Of a DNA stretch of 14,903 nt, positions 6,662 to 14,746 are shown one piece after another (positions within the stretch are counted from its first letter, which is position 1; the number at the start of each line of letters is the position of its first letter). The notes below the pieces were generated by a model. It did no database searches. It saw nothing but the letters and a program-made list of their open reading frames with translations, and was not told the DNA's origin. The stretch is from CAYHOI01 sp964358175 (GTDB lineage: Bacteria; Margulisbacteria; Riflemargulisbacteria; GWF2-35-9), in the NCBI GenBank assembly GCA_964358175.1, contig CAYHOI010000043.1, positions 1-14,903 of the forward strand, in the 5' to 3' direction. The position numbers and the translations under genes are program-made.

Positions 6662-6950
6662 GCATACACCTGTTTTATATGTTATTGGACTCGTTGTTCT
6701 CTATCTATTGTACAGTAACATTAAAATCGGGTATTATAACGTTAAGTACTCATTTGAAATTCGGCAGCTCAACAAAAAGATTGCACACGAGAAGGCCGTT
6801 CAACGGCAGCTCCTGTGGCAGCTAAAAGAAGTCAAAAGCGAGCCCTTCATTGAAGAAAAAGCTCGAACTATATTGGGATTAATAAAAAAGGGAGAAGTGG
6901 CCTACCAAGTCGTTGATAGTAAATATGACCGAAACAACAGCAAGTACTGA
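6654..6950 (+). CDS. divIC: Septum formation initiator protein, DivIC/FtsB family
   Basis: A 98-aa bitopic membrane protein of the divisome (FtsB/DivIC, partner of FtsL and FtsQ/DivIB). Residues 7-20 are a membrane span, residues 30-60 a charged coiled coil (RQLNKKIAHEKAVQRQLL), and the C-terminus carries the family box EPFIEEKARTILGLIKKGEV. No in-frame ATG or GTG exists near the N-terminus, and a stop lies in frame at 6630, so the TTG at 6654 is the likely start. It overlaps the eno stop by 8 bp and has no good ribosome site, so translation probably depends on ribosomes finishing eno. The eno-ftsB order is also seen in proteobacteria, while the S1-domain gene next door is the DivIC-type context of Firmicutes. 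Confidence 0.88.
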   Translation: MFKHTPVLYVIGLVVLYLLYSNIKIGYYNVKYSFEIRQLNKKIAHEKAVQRQLLWQLKEVKSEPFIEEKARTILGLIKKGEVAYQVVDSKYDRNNSKY

Positions 6951-7410
6951 ACCGTTAATCGCAGGGTGTATCGTAGATGGAACCATTTCTGGAATTACCA
7001 GTTTTGGTGCTTTTGTTAAGCTTCCAAACCGAGTTGAAGGGCTCGTCCACATTTCCGAAATTGCAAATGAATATGTCGCAAACATTGAAAACTATGTCAG
7101 CATGGGGCAAGCTGTAAAGGTCAAGGTTCTGGGGCTAAATAAAAAAGGCAAATATGATCTTTCCCTCAAACAGGCGAGCGACAACCCTGCAAGTCGCAGG
7201 CCTGAGATTGATCATCGCCCCGCCCCAAGTAATTTCACCGCTCCGCCTCCCAATCGAATGCCTAACCGATATCGAAAGACCGAAAAAGAGACGCTAAGTC
7301 CTTTTGAAGAGAGAATCGTTGACTTTCTAAAACGAAGCGAAGAGAAACAAATCGATATCAAACGGAACTTGCAACTCAAACAAGGCTTCAAAAAACGAAA
7401 GAAAAAGTAA
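6925..7410 (+). CDS. S1-domain RNA-binding protein, YabR/GSP13-like
   Basis: A 161-aa protein with one S1 (OB-fold) domain at about residues 12-83: GTISGITSFGAFVKL, GLVHISEIANEYV and GKYDLSLKQA are the typical S1 blocks. The rest is a Pro-rich linker and a Lys/Arg-rich tail ending KQGFKKRKKK, which should add RNA affinity. Related small S1 proteins of Firmicutes (YabR, GSP13, CvfD) associate with ribosomes or act in stress regulation; a similar role is inferred. ATG 6925 is chosen over an in-frame TTG at 6913. It overlaps the septum gene by 26 bp and lacks a clear ribosome site, so it is probably translationally coupled. The next gene converges 5 bp downstream. Confidence 0.88.
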   Translation: MTETTASTEPLIAGCIVDGTISGITSFGAFVKLPNRVEGLVHISEIANEYVANIENYVSMGQAVKVKVLGLNKKGKYDLSLKQASDNPASRRPEIDHRPAPSNFTAPPPNRMPNRYRKTEKETLSPFEERIVDFLKRSEEKQIDIKRNLQLKQGFKKRKKK

Positions 7411-7419
7411 TCTTATTAC
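7397..7419 (-). terminator. Weak intrinsic terminator for cls at the convergent junction
   Basis: On the minus strand GTAAT, a 3-nt loop (AAG) and ATTAC form a 5-bp stem followed by TTTTTCTTTC. The stem contains the cls stop codon. It is short and AT-rich, so termination would be weak. On the plus strand nothing T-rich follows. Confidence 0.3.
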
Positions 7420-8876
7420 AGGATTGGGGAAAGGAGTCGAACCAAAGATTCCGCGATCAACGTTCCAGATGATTTTGCGCTTACCATCTCCCTCGTAAGT
7501 TGACTGCTATTTTCTAAATCACGGAAGAAAGCCTCATTGATATCTTTAACTATTTTGCGGTCATATATCAGTGCGTTCATCTCAAAGTTTATATTCATGC
7601 TACGCTGATCAACATTGGCACTTCCGATACTTGCAAATATTCCGTCAACCGTGATGACCTTAGCATGAATAAATCGTTCTGGGTCATACTGGTATACTTT
7701 TATCCCCGCTAACAACGCATCCTCCAAATAGGCTGCTGTCGCTAGAAATGAAAGCTGAATACGTCGATCCGCCTTGCCTGGAACCAGGATCACAACCTCT
7801 ACCCCGCCCAACACAGCAGCTTTTAATGCCCGCATCAGTGCTTCATCAGGGATAAAATACGGGGTCGTTATGTATAGGGTCTCACGAGCTGCGGTAATGC
7901 TTCCAAAATACAACTGCGCGATGGTGTCCCAGTTGGCATGAGGGGAACTTGTCACCATTTGAACCAACTGATTCCCGAAAACCCTTTGAGATAAGTCCGG
8001 ATAGTAGGCTTTGTTTCGGGGAAGTTTCTCCCTCTTCACAAAATGCCAATCCTGAAAAAAAACGGTTTGAATATTTTGTGCGGACTGGCCTTCCAGCCGT
8101 ATCATTGTGTCCCGCCAATACCCAAATCGTTTGGTTTTCCCAAGATACTCATCGCCAATATTCATTCCCCCCAAATATCCCAGCGCACCATCTACCACAA
8201 TCATTTTGCGGTGGTTGCGGTAATTTGCCTTTAAATTAACTAAGGGAAATTTAATCGGTTGAAATGCGATAATCTCTACATTCGGATGCGCTCGAATTTT
8301 ATCAAAGAAATGGCAACGGAAGCTTCTTTTAGAACCCACAGCATCCACAATTATTCTGATCTTCACCTGCTCGTCTGCCTTTTTGAGAACGATGCTGAGA
8401 AATTTAGACCCAGTTGAATCTGGTTGGATAATATAAAACTCAAGATGAATATGGTGTCGGGCCCCAAGCATATCGGAGCAGATTGCCTCAAAGGCCTCAG
8501 AAGGATCATGGATAACCTGAACACTGTTGTTGGCGCAAACCGGGAGCCTCGTAGTAACGCTGGCCATAGTCATCAACGCCTTCATCCTGCGTGCTTCCGG
8601 CTTGGCACCGATAGCCTCCTGTGTCCTCTCCTCAAGATCGGCCAGTGTGACTCGATCAGACTGAGTAAGACGATGAACAATACTTCTCTTGCGCCAATCA
8701 ATTCCGAAGAAAAGATACAAAACAAATCCAAAAAGTGGCATAAAGTATAAAACAAGAAGCCAGCTAAAGATTTTAGCCGGACTTTTCTTTGAAAATAAAA
8801 CCGCTAAAATAAAAATTAGATTCACAACAAAAATGAGCGAGTATGCACTTGAAAAAAGATGAAAAACAATTTCCAT
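7416..8876 (-). CDS. cls: Cardiolipin synthase, two-HKD phospholipase D type
   Basis: A 486-aa membrane enzyme that condenses phosphatidylglycerol to cardiolipin. Two or more N-terminal membrane spans (about residues 6-28 and 36-58) precede two phospholipase D catalytic motifs: HRKMIVVD near 222-229, followed by GGMNIGDEYLG, and HAKVITVD near 404-411, followed by SIGSANVDQRSMNINFE. This layout and length match bacterial ClsA/Cls. ATG 8876 shares its A with the plsC stop (TGATG), so the pair should be translationally coupled; in-frame TTG 8879 and GTG 8882 are alternatives. No strong ribosome site is seen. With plsC it forms a phospholipid synthesis unit. Other PLD-family functions are unlikely given the N-terminal anchor and motif context. 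Confidence 0.94.
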   Translation of the reverse strand: MEIVFHLFSSAYSLIFVVNLIFILAVLFSKKSPAKIFSWLLVLYFMPLFGFVLYLFFGIDWRKRSIVHRLTQSDRVTLADLEERTQEAIGAKPEARRMKALMTMASVTTRLPVCANNSVQVIHDPSEAFEAICSDMLGARHHIHLEFYIIQPDSTGSKFLSIVLKKADEQVKIRIIVDAVGSKRSFRCHFFDKIRAHPNVEIIAFQPIKFPLVNLKANYRNHRKMIVVDGALGYLGGMNIGDEYLGKTKRFGYWRDTMIRLEGQSAQNIQTVFFQDWHFVKREKLPRNKAYYPDLSQRVFGNQLVQMVTSSPHANWDTIAQLYFGSITAARETLYITTPYFIPDEALMRALKAAVLGGVEVVILVPGKADRRIQLSFLATAAYLEDALLAGIKVYQYDPERFIHAKVITVDGIFASIGSANVDQRSMNINFEMNALIYDRKIVKDINEAFFRDLENSSQLTREMVSAKSSGTLIAESLVRLLSPIL

Positions 8877-9616
8877 CAACACTTTATTTTCTGTAAAAGC
8901 TGGTTCAGTTCCCCTTGAATCTTCGCACTAGCCTCTTGGGTATAGGCTCTGTCTCGATTCTCCCAGTCAAAAAGGAGGGGCACCCCAATCTGTAATCGAA
9001 TTCGCGCAGGTCTCAGCAAGAATGAGCCTTTGGGCATAATTCGGTATGCTGGATTTATCACCACCGGAAGCAATGGCGTCTGGGTTTCAAACGCCACCAT
9101 AATACTCCCTCGCTTTACCAACCCGATTTGTCCATCCAAGCTCCGGGTTCCTTCTGGAAAAATGAGAATTGAAGTTCCTTTGTCTATCAGTTCGCGAAGG
9201 GTTCGTAGGGTTTCATTCGCTTTTCTCGCCTCATTTCGTTTAATCGGGATATAGCCACACCGACGCATGGAATCACCTAAAAGTGGAATTTTGAATAATT
9301 CCTCCTTGGCCACAAAAAGAAATCCAGCAGGCAAAAAAGCCAAGGCAATGAGGATGTCGAGTTGGCTTTGATGATTAAAAACGTAAATAAAGGGAGATTG
9401 ACTTTGCGGTAATCGCCCCGATATTTTTGGGTCTAAACCAACAAGCACCAAAATCGTTCGAGCCCAATATTTCGCAAAAACAGAATAGTAATAATGTTTT
9501 TTCTCGCCCAAAAAAGGATAGACCAGTAAAATCGGAATAGAAAAAAGAATGTATATTGCTATGATAATGATAAAAAAATACACTGAATACACAAAGTACA
9601 ACATGTTTTTAATCAT
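8876..9616 (-). CDS. plsC: 1-acyl-sn-glycerol-3-phosphate acyltransferase
   Basis: A 246-aa membrane enzyme that acylates lysophosphatidate to phosphatidate, the precursor of all glycerophospholipids. The N-terminus (about 7-35) is strongly hydrophobic. The acyltransferase blocks are NHQSQLD at 81-87 (the NHxxxxD catalytic motif), a GYIPIKR block near 121-127, FPEGTRS at 153-159 (glycerol-phosphate binding) and a PLLPVVI block near 181-187. Length is typical of PlsC. ATG 9616 is preferred to an in-frame TTG at 9622 because TATAAT lies exactly 6 nt before it; this suggests a leaderless mRNA, and no Shine-Dalgarno is seen. Downstream it overlaps cls. Lyso-ornithine lipid acyltransferases share these motifs, but the cls neighbour favours PlsC. 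Confidence 0.93.
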   Translation of the reverse strand: MIKNMLYFVYSVYFFIIIIAIYILFSIPILLVYPFLGEKKHYYYSVFAKYWARTILVLVGLDPKISGRLPQSQSPFIYVFNHQSQLDILIALAFLPAGFLFVAKEELFKIPLLGDSMRRCGYIPIKRNEARKANETLRTLRELIDKGTSILIFPEGTRSLDGQIGLVKRGSIMVAFETQTPLLPVVINPAYRIMPKGSFLLRPARIRLQIGVPLLFDWENRDRAYTQEASAKIQGELNQLLQKIKC

Positions 9617-9622
9617 AATCAA

Positions 9623-9631
9623 ATTATACCA
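9623..9631 (-). promoter_or_regulatory. Extended -10 promoter of plsC-cls, possibly leaderless
   Basis: Minus-strand TGG followed directly by TATAAT is a TGN extended -10 box. It ends 6 nt before ATG 9616, so RNA would start at or next to the A of the start codon. No -35 consensus is seen at 17 nt. Confidence 0.5.
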
Positions 9632-9678
9632 TAGCCTCTCAACCCGTACCCATGCCTACGCGCACGCGATGATTTCTC

Positions 9679-9707
9679 TTGACCGCGTCTCGGAATTATA
9701 TCAAAAT
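9679..9707 (+). promoter_or_regulatory. Candidate promoter of the glutamate synthase operon
   Basis: TTGACC (9679-9684), a 17-nt spacer and CAAAAT (9702-9707, 4 of 6 matches to TATAAT) precede ATG 9718 by 10 nt. The predicted leader would be about 4 nt, with no ribosome site. The alternative TATATC at 9697 has only a 12-nt spacer. Confidence 0.4.
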
Positions 9708-9717
9708 ATTGCGCCTA

Positions 9718-10827
9718 ATGTGCCGTATCGGATGTATCAAAAGTAGTGAGCCGTTTCATCCTTCGAAGGCGTTATACCTTATGCTTCCGCAGCAGAAGGG
9801 ACACGATAATTCCGGCTTTGCCATCGTCATGACGGATCTGTTCGGCCTCTTTAAGCATTATAAGACACTTCCCTTGTTATCCTATTCCAGCACAAAAAAG
9901 GGCAAAAAGTTTATCGAAGAGTTCATGGGTGATAAGGGTTTTGAAAAAGTTTTTACCTGGATTCCAAAAACGGTTCAATATGGCCAATTTGATTTTGAAA
10001 AAATGGATCATTACGGGTTTGATGTCTTTGATTATCCGCAGGATTTGAGGGACTCCTCCGAAAAGACAAAAAACACCCTACTCCTAGATACGCGACTTGA
10101 GTTGAGAGAGCTTCTCGAGCAAACTCATGACGGATTTGTCTTCTCTTTTTGGCCTGATACCCTAACGCTAAAAGAAGTTGGGAACCCTAACCATATTGGA
10201 GACTATTTTAACCTCTGGGAAGAGAAAGAAAAGATACTCGCCAAAAACATTATGATCCAGTACCGTCAAAACACCAACTATGATATTGTTCGTTATGCTG
10301 CTCACCCCTTCTTCCTTCAGGGTTACACTCTATGCGCCAACGGGGAAAACACATTTTATCAGAAGAACAAAGAGTATCAGCAAAGCCTTCATCGAGGCTA
10401 TATCGGCTTCGAATCTGATTCGCAATGCTTTCTGTATACCTTACATTATGTTCACCACGTGTTGGGTTGGCCACTTTCTTACTACAAACATGTCCTCACA
10501 CCGCTTCCCTTTGAGGAGCTAGAGACTCATCCCCAACAACAGGTTCTTCTGAAACTCCGGGAGTCTCTTTCTCACCTGGAACTGAATGGGCCCAACACGA
10601 TTATTGGTCTCTTGCCTGATCATACTCTTTTTACAACTTGTGACTCTAAAAAACTTCGCCCCGTCGTCATTGGCTCCAACGGAAAAATGGTCGCCATCAC
10701 CTCCGAGGTGACCGGACTCAACACTTTGCTTCCTGACCGAAATGCAGAGGAAGACGTTTATCCCAATGAGCGCGAAACTGTCGTCATCACAGACGACTTA
10801 AGGATACAAAGATGGAAACAAGTCTAA
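9718..10827 (+). CDS. Glutamate synthase glutaminase subunit (class II amidotransferase, archaeal-type GltB domain 1)
   Basis: A 369-aa Ntn-type glutamine amidotransferase that should release ammonia from glutamine for the synthase subunit encoded next. ATG 9718 gives MCRIGCIKS, so Met removal exposes the catalytic Cys; the longer open frame upstream would bury it. Further catalytic parts are the QKGHDNSGF block at 26-34, VRYAAHP near 191-197 (equivalent of the QRFST-type Arg segment), the oxyanion-hole Asn208-Gly209 in CANGENT, and SDS at 233-235. This is the separate domain-sized glutaminase of archaeal-type glutamate synthases, not part of a 1500-aa GltB. It overlaps the next gene by 16 bp. 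Function as a real glutaminase is well supported by these residues. Confidence 0.88.
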   Translation: MCRIGCIKSSEPFHPSKALYLMLPQQKGHDNSGFAIVMTDLFGLFKHYKTLPLLSYSSTKKGKKFIEEFMGDKGFEKVFTWIPKTVQYGQFDFEKMDHYGFDVFDYPQDLRDSSEKTKNTLLLDTRLELRELLEQTHDGFVFSFWPDTLTLKEVGNPNHIGDYFNLWEEKEKILAKNIMIQYRQNTNYDIVRYAAHPFFLQGYTLCANGENTFYQKNKEYQQSLHRGYIGFESDSQCFLYTLHYVHHVLGWPLSYYKHVLTPLPFEELETHPQQQVLLKLRESLSHLELNGPNTIIGLLPDHTLFTTCDSKKLRPVVIGSNGKMVAITSEVTGLNTLLPDRNAEEDVYPNERETVVITDDLRIQRWKQV

Positions 10828-12449
10828 ATATTAATCAAACCACAGAAAATGATCTCAACTGGAAAATCCAGTATGACTCCAGTCGTTGCACTCGGTGTGG
10901 TCGTTGCCTCGCCACCTGCACCTTCAATGCTTTAGAGATGGCGGTCGAAAAACGTGCCTATACGGTTTCAGAGGGAGCCATACCAAGCCCAAAACGAGTA
11001 TTCTCAACCATTCCGATTGTTCGGCAAGTCGCGACCATCCAGCGAAAATGTGTTGGCTGTGGCATGTGTGAGAAGGTATGCCCGAATTCCGCTATAAAAC
11101 CTATTCGAAACGACGATACCCGAGAGGCTTTACTCAATCACGAAAAAGGGGCAACGATCAAACGAGGCGGACGAACAAATCTGAGCGTAGAACGGACACT
11201 TGATCATATCAAAGTTGGCCGTATTTCCCAAATGACAGACCCTTCTCTTGATGCGCAACGCCATTCCTTCGATATTCAAAGCCCCTTGGGACGCATTCTT
11301 GGTCCGGATGAACTTCCGCTTCATGTAGAGGATGGGGAGCTTAGAATTAGCGGAACAATCCCTCCTGTGCGCTGGATTTATCCGATTATTTTTGGCGATA
11401 TGTCGATAGGTGCTCTATCCACTCGGGCATGGGAAGCGATCTGTATCGCAACTGCTGTGCTCAATGAGAAATACAATATTCCCATACGAATGTGTTCCGG
11501 CGAGGGTGGCATGCCCATCAAGCTTCTCAAGTCTCGCTACTTGAAATACATGATCTTGCAAATCGCATCCGGACACTTTGGTTGGAACCGAATTATCAAA
11601 ACAATGCCCGAAATGACGGAAGATCCCGCTGGAGTTCTCATCAAAATTGGCCAAGGAGCAAAGCCTGGCGATGGGGGTCTACTCATGGCCACCAAAGTGG
11701 CACGCCACATTCAGGAGATTCGCGGTGTTCCCAAGTCCGATCTTCTCTCTCCTCCAAACCATCAAGGTCTTTATAGTATCGAAGAGTCTGTTCAAAAAAT
11801 GTTTTTGTCATTTAATGCCGCATTTAAGTTCCGTGTTCCTGTTGCTATCAAAGTAGCGGCCTCTTCGTCCTCCGTCTCCGTTTACAACAATCTTCTGCGC
11901 GACCCCTACCATATTGTTGGCGGCTTCTTCATGGATGGGATTCAGGGTGGAACCGGTGCTGCAAATGAGATTTCCCTTGACCATACAGGGCATCCTGTCG
12001 TGTCGAAGATTCGCGATGCCTATCTTGCCGCAGTCAAACAGGGCAAACAGGGACGTATCCCGCTTTATGGCGGTGGCGGAATGGGAATGACCGGACAGCT
12101 GGCTGCTGATGCCTTTAAGTTAATTTGTCTCGGAGCCAACGGCGTCTTTGCCGGGAAGATTATCATTCAATTACTTGGCTGTATCGGAAATGAAGAGGGG
12201 CGTTGTAACCAATGTAACACAGGGCTTTGTCCCACTGGCATTTGTACCCAGGATTATCGGCTGGTTCAACGACTTGATGTCGATAAGGCCGCTGAAACGT
12301 TGGTCAATTATATGCTTTCCGTGGATCAGGAATTCCGAAAACTCATGGCTCCTATCGGAAACAGCACTCTTCCTGTTGGCCGAAGTGACGCCCTAGTCTC
12401 GGTTGATGAAGACATCGCAAATAAACTAAGGATACCGTACGCATGCTAA
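10812..12449 (+). CDS. gltB: Glutamate synthase FMN/Fe-S subunit (archaeal-type GltB domain 2)
   Basis: A 545-aa central subunit that makes glutamate from 2-oxoglutarate, ammonia and reduced FMN. An N-terminal ferredoxin domain has two [4Fe-4S] motifs: Cys26, 29, 32, 36 and Cys80, 83, 86, 90. A long TIM-barrel FMN domain follows, with MCSGEGGMP near 226-234, KIGQGAKPGDGG near 277-288, FMDGIQGGTGAA near 375-386 and GGGGMGM near 419-425. The C-terminal Cys-rich CNQCNTGLCPTGIC is the [3Fe-4S]-type site of glutamate synthases. The ferredoxin-plus-FMN arrangement is the archaeal type. AAGGA (10800-10804) lies 7 nt before the ATG and the start overlaps the glutaminase gene. The next gene supplies the missing GXGXG and NAD(P)H-oxidising parts. 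Confidence 0.95.
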   Translation: METSLNINQTTENDLNWKIQYDSSRCTRCGRCLATCTFNALEMAVEKRAYTVSEGAIPSPKRVFSTIPIVRQVATIQRKCVGCGMCEKVCPNSAIKPIRNDDTREALLNHEKGATIKRGGRTNLSVERTLDHIKVGRISQMTDPSLDAQRHSFDIQSPLGRILGPDELPLHVEDGELRISGTIPPVRWIYPIIFGDMSIGALSTRAWEAICIATAVLNEKYNIPIRMCSGEGGMPIKLLKSRYLKYMILQIASGHFGWNRIIKTMPEMTEDPAGVLIKIGQGAKPGDGGLLMATKVARHIQEIRGVPKSDLLSPPNHQGLYSIEESVQKMFLSFNAAFKFRVPVAIKVAASSSSVSVYNNLLRDPYHIVGGFFMDGIQGGTGAANEISLDHTGHPVVSKIRDAYLAAVKQGKQGRIPLYGGGGMGMTGQLAADAFKLICLGANGVFAGKIIIQLLGCIGNEEGRCNQCNTGLCPTGICTQDYRLVQRLDVDKAAETLVNYMLSVDQEFRKLMAPIGNSTLPVGRSDALVSVDEDIANKLRIPYAC

Positions 12450-14746
12450 AGATCAATTCCGTAGAACACCATCGTCGGCTCTCAACTCAGGAGCTCCTCC
12501 AGAAAATCTATGGGGCCATGGGACAAGGTGAAACCGAATTTGACGTCATCGCTTGCGGACAACACGATATCGGAGGCCCCCTGTGGTCGGCGGAGGGGAA
12601 GCCCCTACGCTTTGTGATCAAGGATCCTGGTCAACGAGTAGGCTCGATGTGTATGGAAAACACGGAAATCGTCGTGGAGGGCTCAGCCCCTGCCGATGTG
12701 GGCTGGTTAAATGCTGGTGGCATCATTACGGTCAAAGGGGATGGGGGTGACACCTCTGCCCATTGCGCTGCTGCTGGTAAAATTTATATCGGAGGGCGTG
12801 TAGGTACCCGATCGGGCTCCCTGATGAAACATGATCCCAAATATGATCCCCCAGAGTTTTGGGTACTTAAGAATGCTGGCAGTTTTTCGTTTGAGTTTAT
12901 GGGGGGAGGCATTGGCGTTATCTGTGGTTACGATTCCACTGAGTTTCATTCTGTTTTAGGCAATCGCGCTTGTGTCGGAATGGTTGGAGGAATCGTCTAC
13001 GTTCGCGGAGCTGTTCACGGCCTCTCTACACATGATGTTCGAATAAAACCCTTGGAAGATGGAGATATTGCTTTTCTTGATTCAGGCATGCCCCACTTTC
13101 TCAAAGCCATCGATCGGCTCTCACTCCAAAAAGAATTAACTCAATGGAGTGATTGGCAGAAGATTGTTCCCTTGTCTTATGAGGAATCCCATAGTATTCG
13201 ACTTGCCAATGTTCGCGATTTCCGGCTTCAGGAATGGGCCAGTGGTGGAATCTTTTCTGATGTTTATCCTGATAAAGGTATTATTCTGGGATTGGTTGGA
13301 ACTGCCGATAATCGTTTGCGCCATCCTGAGTGGGAAAACCACGTCTATTGCGCCCCCTGCGAATACGGGTGTCCTGTCAGCATTCCTTCTCAAGAGCGTT
13401 ACAATCTCCTGCGAGAAGGGAAAATCAAAGAAGCCCTAGGACTTGTATATGATTATAACCCCTTCCCCCGCACTGTCTGCGGAGAGGTGTGTCCCAATCC
13501 TTGTATGACGAATTGCTCTCGAAAAAATGTGGACCAAGCTATTGATCTGAAGGGGCTAGGGGTAGCCTCCGAGCTTTCGCTAGTCACCCCATCGACCACT
13601 CGAAAAGAAAAAATAGCCATCATTGGCGCAGGGGTCGGAGGACTCACTGCTGGATGGCATCTTCGTCAGCTTGGTTACGATGTCACCCTCTATGATCAGG
13701 AGGCATCCATCGGCGGGAAGCTGGTCAACGCGGTTTCTCGCGAGCGGCTAAGCCCAGGGGCTCTGGAGAAAGACTTGACTCCATTTCAGTCTATTGGTAT
13801 TACCTACCACCTAAGCACACCCGTTACCGACACCCTATATCAAAAGCTCAAAAAAGACTTTTCTGCGGTCATCCTTGCCACCGGAGCCTATCAGCCAAAG
13901 CTTCCTCCCTGGCCTGGCAAAGAAAAGCTGATGATCTCGCTCGATTTTCTTGCCAAGATCAATAGCGGCAAAAAAGTATCTATCGGCAAAAGGGTTGTAG
14001 TCATCGGTGCCGGCAATACCGGCATGGACGTTGTCTTCGGCGCCTATGCTTCCGGCGCGAAGAGTGTTGTCGTTCTGGATGTTCAAAAACCCAATGCCTT
14101 TGAAAAAGAAATCGCTCACGCCGAACGTTTAGGGGCGACTCTGCGCTGGCCTTGCTTTACACAGGAAATTACCGACAAAGGGGTTCTCCTAAACACAGGA
14201 GAGCTGATTGAAGCTGATACCGTGATTTCTGCAATTGGAGAAGTACCCATTCTCGATTATATCAGCGACTTCAAGGAAACGGATCGTGGCTACTTAAAGG
14301 TCGATCCCTCTTATCATCTGGTAGATAACGTGTATGCTATTGGAGATATCACCCGGCTAGGACTTTTGGCTGATGCCATTGGGCATGGTCGAGAGATTGC
14401 ATATATTTTGGATGGCCTTTTCTCAAATAAACCTTATGCCCCCCGAATTAAAAAAGTCATTGATCAGAACCAACTCTCGCTAGCCTATTTTGACAGCATG
14501 TCTGCCGAATCCATTGAAGGTGCAGCAAAGGATGTAGATCGCTGTATCAGTTGCGGAAGTTGCCGTGATTGTCGTTTGTGCAAAGATTCCTGCCCAGAAA
14601 AGGCCATCAATCGAGTTCAAAACGAGGATAACTCCTTTGAGTATGTCTGTGATTCCCAGAAATGTATCGGTTGCGGTATTTGCGTAGCCGTTTGTCCCTG
14701 TGGGATTTGGAAGATGTATGCCAATCCTCCTACGTTTCCCATGTGA
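12443..14746 (+). CDS. gltD: Fusion of GltB GXGXG domain, GltD-type FAD/NAD(P) oxidoreductase and C-terminal ferredoxin domain
   Basis: A 767-aa three-part protein. Residues 30-205 are the glycine-rich GXGXG beta-helix normally at the C-terminus of GltB (GDGGDTSAHCAA, GGRVGTRSG, GGGIGVICG, GGIVYVRG). Residues 290-660 are GltD-like: two Cys clusters (303, 306, 310 and 346, 350, 354, 358) for N-terminal Fe-S centres, an FAD Rossmann fold (IIGAGVGGLTAG, 393-404), a second dinucleotide fold for NAD(P) (VIGAGNTGMD, 520-529) and YAIGD at 631-635. Residues 700-755 are a ferredoxin domain (Cys701, 704, 707, 710, 713, 717; 741, 744, 747, 751, 753). It should pass electrons from NAD(P)H, or perhaps ferredoxin, to the FMN subunit. 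AAGGA (12428-12432) lies 10 nt before the ATG; the start overlaps gltB by 7 bp. Confidence 0.93.
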   Translation: MLKINSVEHHRRLSTQELLQKIYGAMGQGETEFDVIACGQHDIGGPLWSAEGKPLRFVIKDPGQRVGSMCMENTEIVVEGSAPADVGWLNAGGIITVKGDGGDTSAHCAAAGKIYIGGRVGTRSGSLMKHDPKYDPPEFWVLKNAGSFSFEFMGGGIGVICGYDSTEFHSVLGNRACVGMVGGIVYVRGAVHGLSTHDVRIKPLEDGDIAFLDSGMPHFLKAIDRLSLQKELTQWSDWQKIVPLSYEESHSIRLANVRDFRLQEWASGGIFSDVYPDKGIILGLVGTADNRLRHPEWENHVYCAPCEYGCPVSIPSQERYNLLREGKIKEALGLVYDYNPFPRTVCGEVCPNPCMTNCSRKNVDQAIDLKGLGVASELSLVTPSTTRKEKIAIIGAGVGGLTAGWHLRQLGYDVTLYDQEASIGGKLVNAVSRERLSPGALEKDLTPFQSIGITYHLSTPVTDTLYQKLKKDFSAVILATGAYQPKLPPWPGKEKLMISLDFLAKINSGKKVSIGKRVVVIGAGNTGMDVVFGAYASGAKSVVVLDVQKPNAFEKEIAHAERLGATLRWPCFTQEITDKGVLLNTGELIEADTVISAIGEVPILDYISDFKETDRGYLKVDPSYHLVDNVYAIGDITRLGLLADAIGHGREIAYILDGLFSNKPYAPRIKKVIDQNQLSLAYFDSMSAESIEGAAKDVDRCISCGSCRDCRLCKDSCPEKAINRVQNEDNSFEYVCDSQKCIGCGICVAVCPCGIWKMYANPPTFPM

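Noticed and set aside
9679..9717. A 13-codon N-terminal extension of the glutaminase subunit.
   Set aside because: It would bury the catalytic cysteine that must be residue 2; ATG 9718 gives the expected MCRIG start, and the extension contains the likely promoter.
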